Notes under the pieces: generated by a model | What the model was told of the DNA's origin: nothing | Seen by the model: the letters and a program-made list of their open reading frames with translations, nothing else | The model's database searches: none | Part shown: piece by piece, positions 61,883-64,000 of the stretch | Layout: every line of letters begins with the position of its first letter | Position numbering within the stretch: position 1 is the first letter of the stretch | Program-made: the position numbers and the translations under genes | Source of the DNA: Triglochin maritima | Lineage: Eukaryota; Streptophyta; Magnoliopsida; Alismatales; Juncaginaceae | Reading direction: 5' to 3' | DNA length: 64,000 nt | NCBI GenBank assembly: GCA_963682175.1 | Contig: OY821772.1 | Coordinates: forward strand, 60,100,925-60,164,924

Positions 61883-63032
61883 TTAAACCCTAACACCGCC
61901 ACCTTTCTCCTCCATCTCCCGGCCGGTGCCGCCGTGGTGGTCGTACGCCGGGTCGTGGTATCCGAGGCCGTAGTTATTACTTAACATTCCGGCATGCAAC
62001 AAGAGCAGGTAGATCAACTCCGTAAAAGCAAGTATGATTATGAAAGCCTCCAACACTCTCAAACGCCAACCCCGGTGACCGCCTATGCCGATCTCCTTGC
62101 ATGCCAACCTTCGCAAGACACAAAAGATATTTAAAGAAACGTAAATTATATATAATTGGTTTGAAAAATACATTTATATATATATATATATGTATGTATG
62201 TGGTGATTATAAATTAATGGGTTGATTACCCGAATGCCAGAGCAGTGACGGCCCACGCCACCAAGGCCGACGATGCGGCCGCGGCTAGGCTGGAGCTCCT
62301 CCACGCTCTTAGATGGTTTGCTCCGGCCACCTTCGACATAACACCGATCACACCGGCGAGGATGGAGAACACGAGGAAATAGAATGTTGCCCCGTTTCCG
62401 GCAACTCCTGTAGAACAAGTACGTACGGTGACAAATTAAGTAACCATCACAAAGATAAATGTAGAGAACTGTGTTTAACCACTTTCTTCATATTTTTTCC
62501 ACCTTGAAGTTAAACATATTCTACTTATAAATTAAATATCTAACAAACATTGCTTAATTTCAAAAGAAGATATCTATGAAACATTCATGCATGGTTTAAT
62601 TTATACTCCCTTTGATCACAATATAAATTAAAAACCAACCTTTTTCAGTGAACTTTTCGGTATTTCGAAGAGATTAAGATAGACACGTAAAAATTGGCCA
62701 AAAGCTCGACCCATTAAAGGGAAAACAATAAATAAGATAGGGAGGTATCAAGAATTGACTATCAGAGAAATATAGGAATTAACCAACTTCAAATTGCAAC
62801 AGAGTCAAACCTTCCATTTTTTAAAACAATGCATGCATGCATGCATGCAAACAAGCAACTATGTGTATTTACATTTAGAAAAATTAGCAATTTTAAAAAA
62901 AATACCAGGATAATTAGTTTGCCCATTGATGAAGTGATTAAGATTCCAACTTGCAAACCCAATGACAACAATATACATAGCAAGATTCAAGAACACCAAC
63001 GGCGACAACGAGCCTCTGGTCACCCCCGCCAT
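61883..63032 (-). CDS. AWPM-19 / PM19-like plasma membrane protein
   Basis: Three exons on the minus strand: 63032-62906, 62407-62230, 62108-61883; 176 residues. Four membrane segments at about 11-29, 51-67, 84-102 and 120-141. Family landmarks are ASWNLNHFINGQ after the first segment, LAGVIG in the second and ACKEIGIG after the third, with a short hydrophilic, Gly/Tyr/His-rich C-terminus. AWPM-19 proteins are small plasma-membrane proteins whose transcripts rise with abscisic acid, drying, cold and seed maturation; rice OsPM1 is reported to import ABA. The ATG at 63030-63032 gives the usual MAxxxxxxLxPLxxLNLxMY start. G-box motifs upstream agree with ABA control. Confidence 0.92.
62830..62849. 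repeat. (GCAT)n repeat in AWPM-19 intron 1
   Basis: Five GCAT units. Self-complementary simple repeat in the first intron. Confidence 0.85.
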
Positions 63033-63162
63033 CTTCTTCTAATCAACACACTTCAAACCTTTTCAACCTACTTAAGCTTGAATTAGAACTCAAACAGCAG
63101 CAGCAAACACACACTTGTGTGATCTTGTGTTTGTGATTCTCCCAACTGAAATGCACGCAACG

Positions 63163-63172
63163 TGCTTATAAC
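63163..63172 (-). promoter_or_regulatory. Possible TATA box of the AWPM-19-like gene
   Basis: GTTATAAGC on the minus strand, about 134 bp upstream of the ATG. It is the best TATA-like word nearby. Confidence 0.4.
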
Positions 63173-63206
63173 GTAAGTGGGACTGTGGGAGGGTTGAAAG
63201 CGGCGG

Positions 63207-63306
63207 ACACGTGTTGGAGTTCTGGAGTGTTCGGGTTGTGGTGTTGGCAGCTGTGGGCGTTGATTCGTGGACACGTGGCGCGTTGGGCGGTGTGGTTTGC
63301 ACACGT
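63207..63306. promoter_or_regulatory. G-box/ABRE cluster upstream of the AWPM-19-like gene
   Basis: ACACGTGT (63207-63214), CACGTGGC (63272-63279, a full ABRE) and ACACGTCA (63301-63308) lie 175-275 bp upstream of the ATG. Multiple ACGT-core elements together are bound by bZIP factors of the ABF/ABI5 group and confer ABA response. Confidence 0.65.
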
Positions 63307-63309
63307 CAG

Positions 63310-64000
63310 GTGGTGAGCTTTACTCGTCGTTATCCACAACGGTCCGTGACTAAATTGACCTTTTATTGGACGTCAACGCTCGATTGATACTGATTTTGAC
63401 ATGGATAATGTTTCTTTGCACTCTACTAATTAAGCCTGTCTGATCTGATTCGTTGAGGTGTGATTCGTGCCTTCGTCAACTGAACATGTTGGGTTTGATA
63501 ACGAAACGTATAGTACGTACCGTTGATTTGATAACTAAGGGTTTTGACATATAATGTGCTATGTTTCTCTTATTTTATAGGAAAGTATCATAGTATACTT
63601 GTGAATGTTTGGATTTTATGAAGCTTTCTGTTTCTCATTTAATTATACTTATAGTGGATTCATGTGTGCTAAGTTTGGCCCACTTTATTTTACTTAATAT
63701 TTCAAATTTTGTGAAATTTTAAAATATTTTATTTGTAAATACCTTATCTGGTAGATTAAAGATTAAAATTTGAAAATTTCAAGTGAAATTTGAAAATTTC
63801 AATTTTATACAAGAATGACAAAACATTCCACATTTTTAAGTGGAATTTACAAATCCTCACTTAATTCATACAAATTCCACCTCAAATCCTAACATCTTCT
63901 CTTGTCACCTCTACCGTCGTCGAACTTCACCACCTCCGTTGAGTTCCACCACCTCTTCAAGATCTGTCCCCTTTCATTTTAAAATGACATATTTATCCAA
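63310..64000. other. Right end spacer
   Basis: AT-rich DNA. A short direct repeat GAAATTTGAAAATTTCAA-like occurs at about 63765-63800. A pyrimidine-rich stretch with TTCACCACCT words lies at 63890-63965. No gene is supported. Confidence 0.4.

Noticed and set aside
62146..62418. 90-codon minus-strand frame
   Set aside because: It is a different frame over AWPM-19 exon 2 and intron 2; the spliced model explains this region.

Overview
The window is nuclear DNA from a flowering plant, most likely a eudicot. The genes carry GT-AG introns, the intergenic DNA is AT-rich, TATAAATA boxes are common, and LTR retrotransposons, MULEs and hAT MITEs are plentiful. Species cannot be named from sequence alone. 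Five spliced genes look intact and one is broken; everything else is mobile DNA or unassigned spacer. Exon limits were worked out by hand from splice sites and codon phase, and each of the five models gives an uninterrupted frame.

Left third (1-25.6 kb) is a nest of transposons. An Athila-type Ty3 element (tRNA-Asp primer site, broken gag) has three LTR copies and two LTR/internal fusions (340-6799). It is followed by Ty1-copia gag fragments (6.8-9.4 kb), an Athila solo LTR with a perfect target duplication (10013-11189), another solo LTR (12586-14000) and the end of a Ty3-like LTR. A DUF946/VPS62-like gene is then found as a pseudogene (15242-18699), split by a 1.9-kb solo LTR and frameshifted. 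A 5.6-kb copia-type element on the minus strand follows (19172-24782, perfect 5-bp duplication) whose interior is studded with small hairpins of one common loop type. GC-rich palindromic MITE-like DNA ends this part.

Middle (26-46.7 kb): a HAD-family phosphatase gene (+) and a chloroplast folate/biopterin transporter gene (+) lie side by side. I recall their Arabidopsis counterparts as near neighbours on chromosome 2 (At2g33255, At2g33280). Next come a MULE-like element full of tandem repeats (36659-38453), a complete-ended MULE with a decayed transposase, a hairpin array and a possible spliced antisense gene (39081-42897), and a GUX-type GT8 xylan glucuronosyltransferase gene (-).

Right third (49-64 kb): a 7.7-kb Ty1-copia element (49006-56683) itself holds a nested solo LTR. 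It sits 33 bp beyond the stop codon of a WDR70-like WD40 gene (-). A hAT MITE with a perfect 8-bp duplication and an AWPM-19/PM19-like membrane protein gene (-) with G-box/ABRE motifs upstream complete the window.

The five intact genes do not form a pathway; they are independent genes. The most unusual signals are in the mobile DNA: a dense array of the palindrome CGGTCGACCG shared by two unrelated LTR families, the constant-loop mini-hairpins of the 19-24 kb element, and the recurrence of GC-rich palindromes about 75-130 bp upstream of the TATA box in three LTR families.
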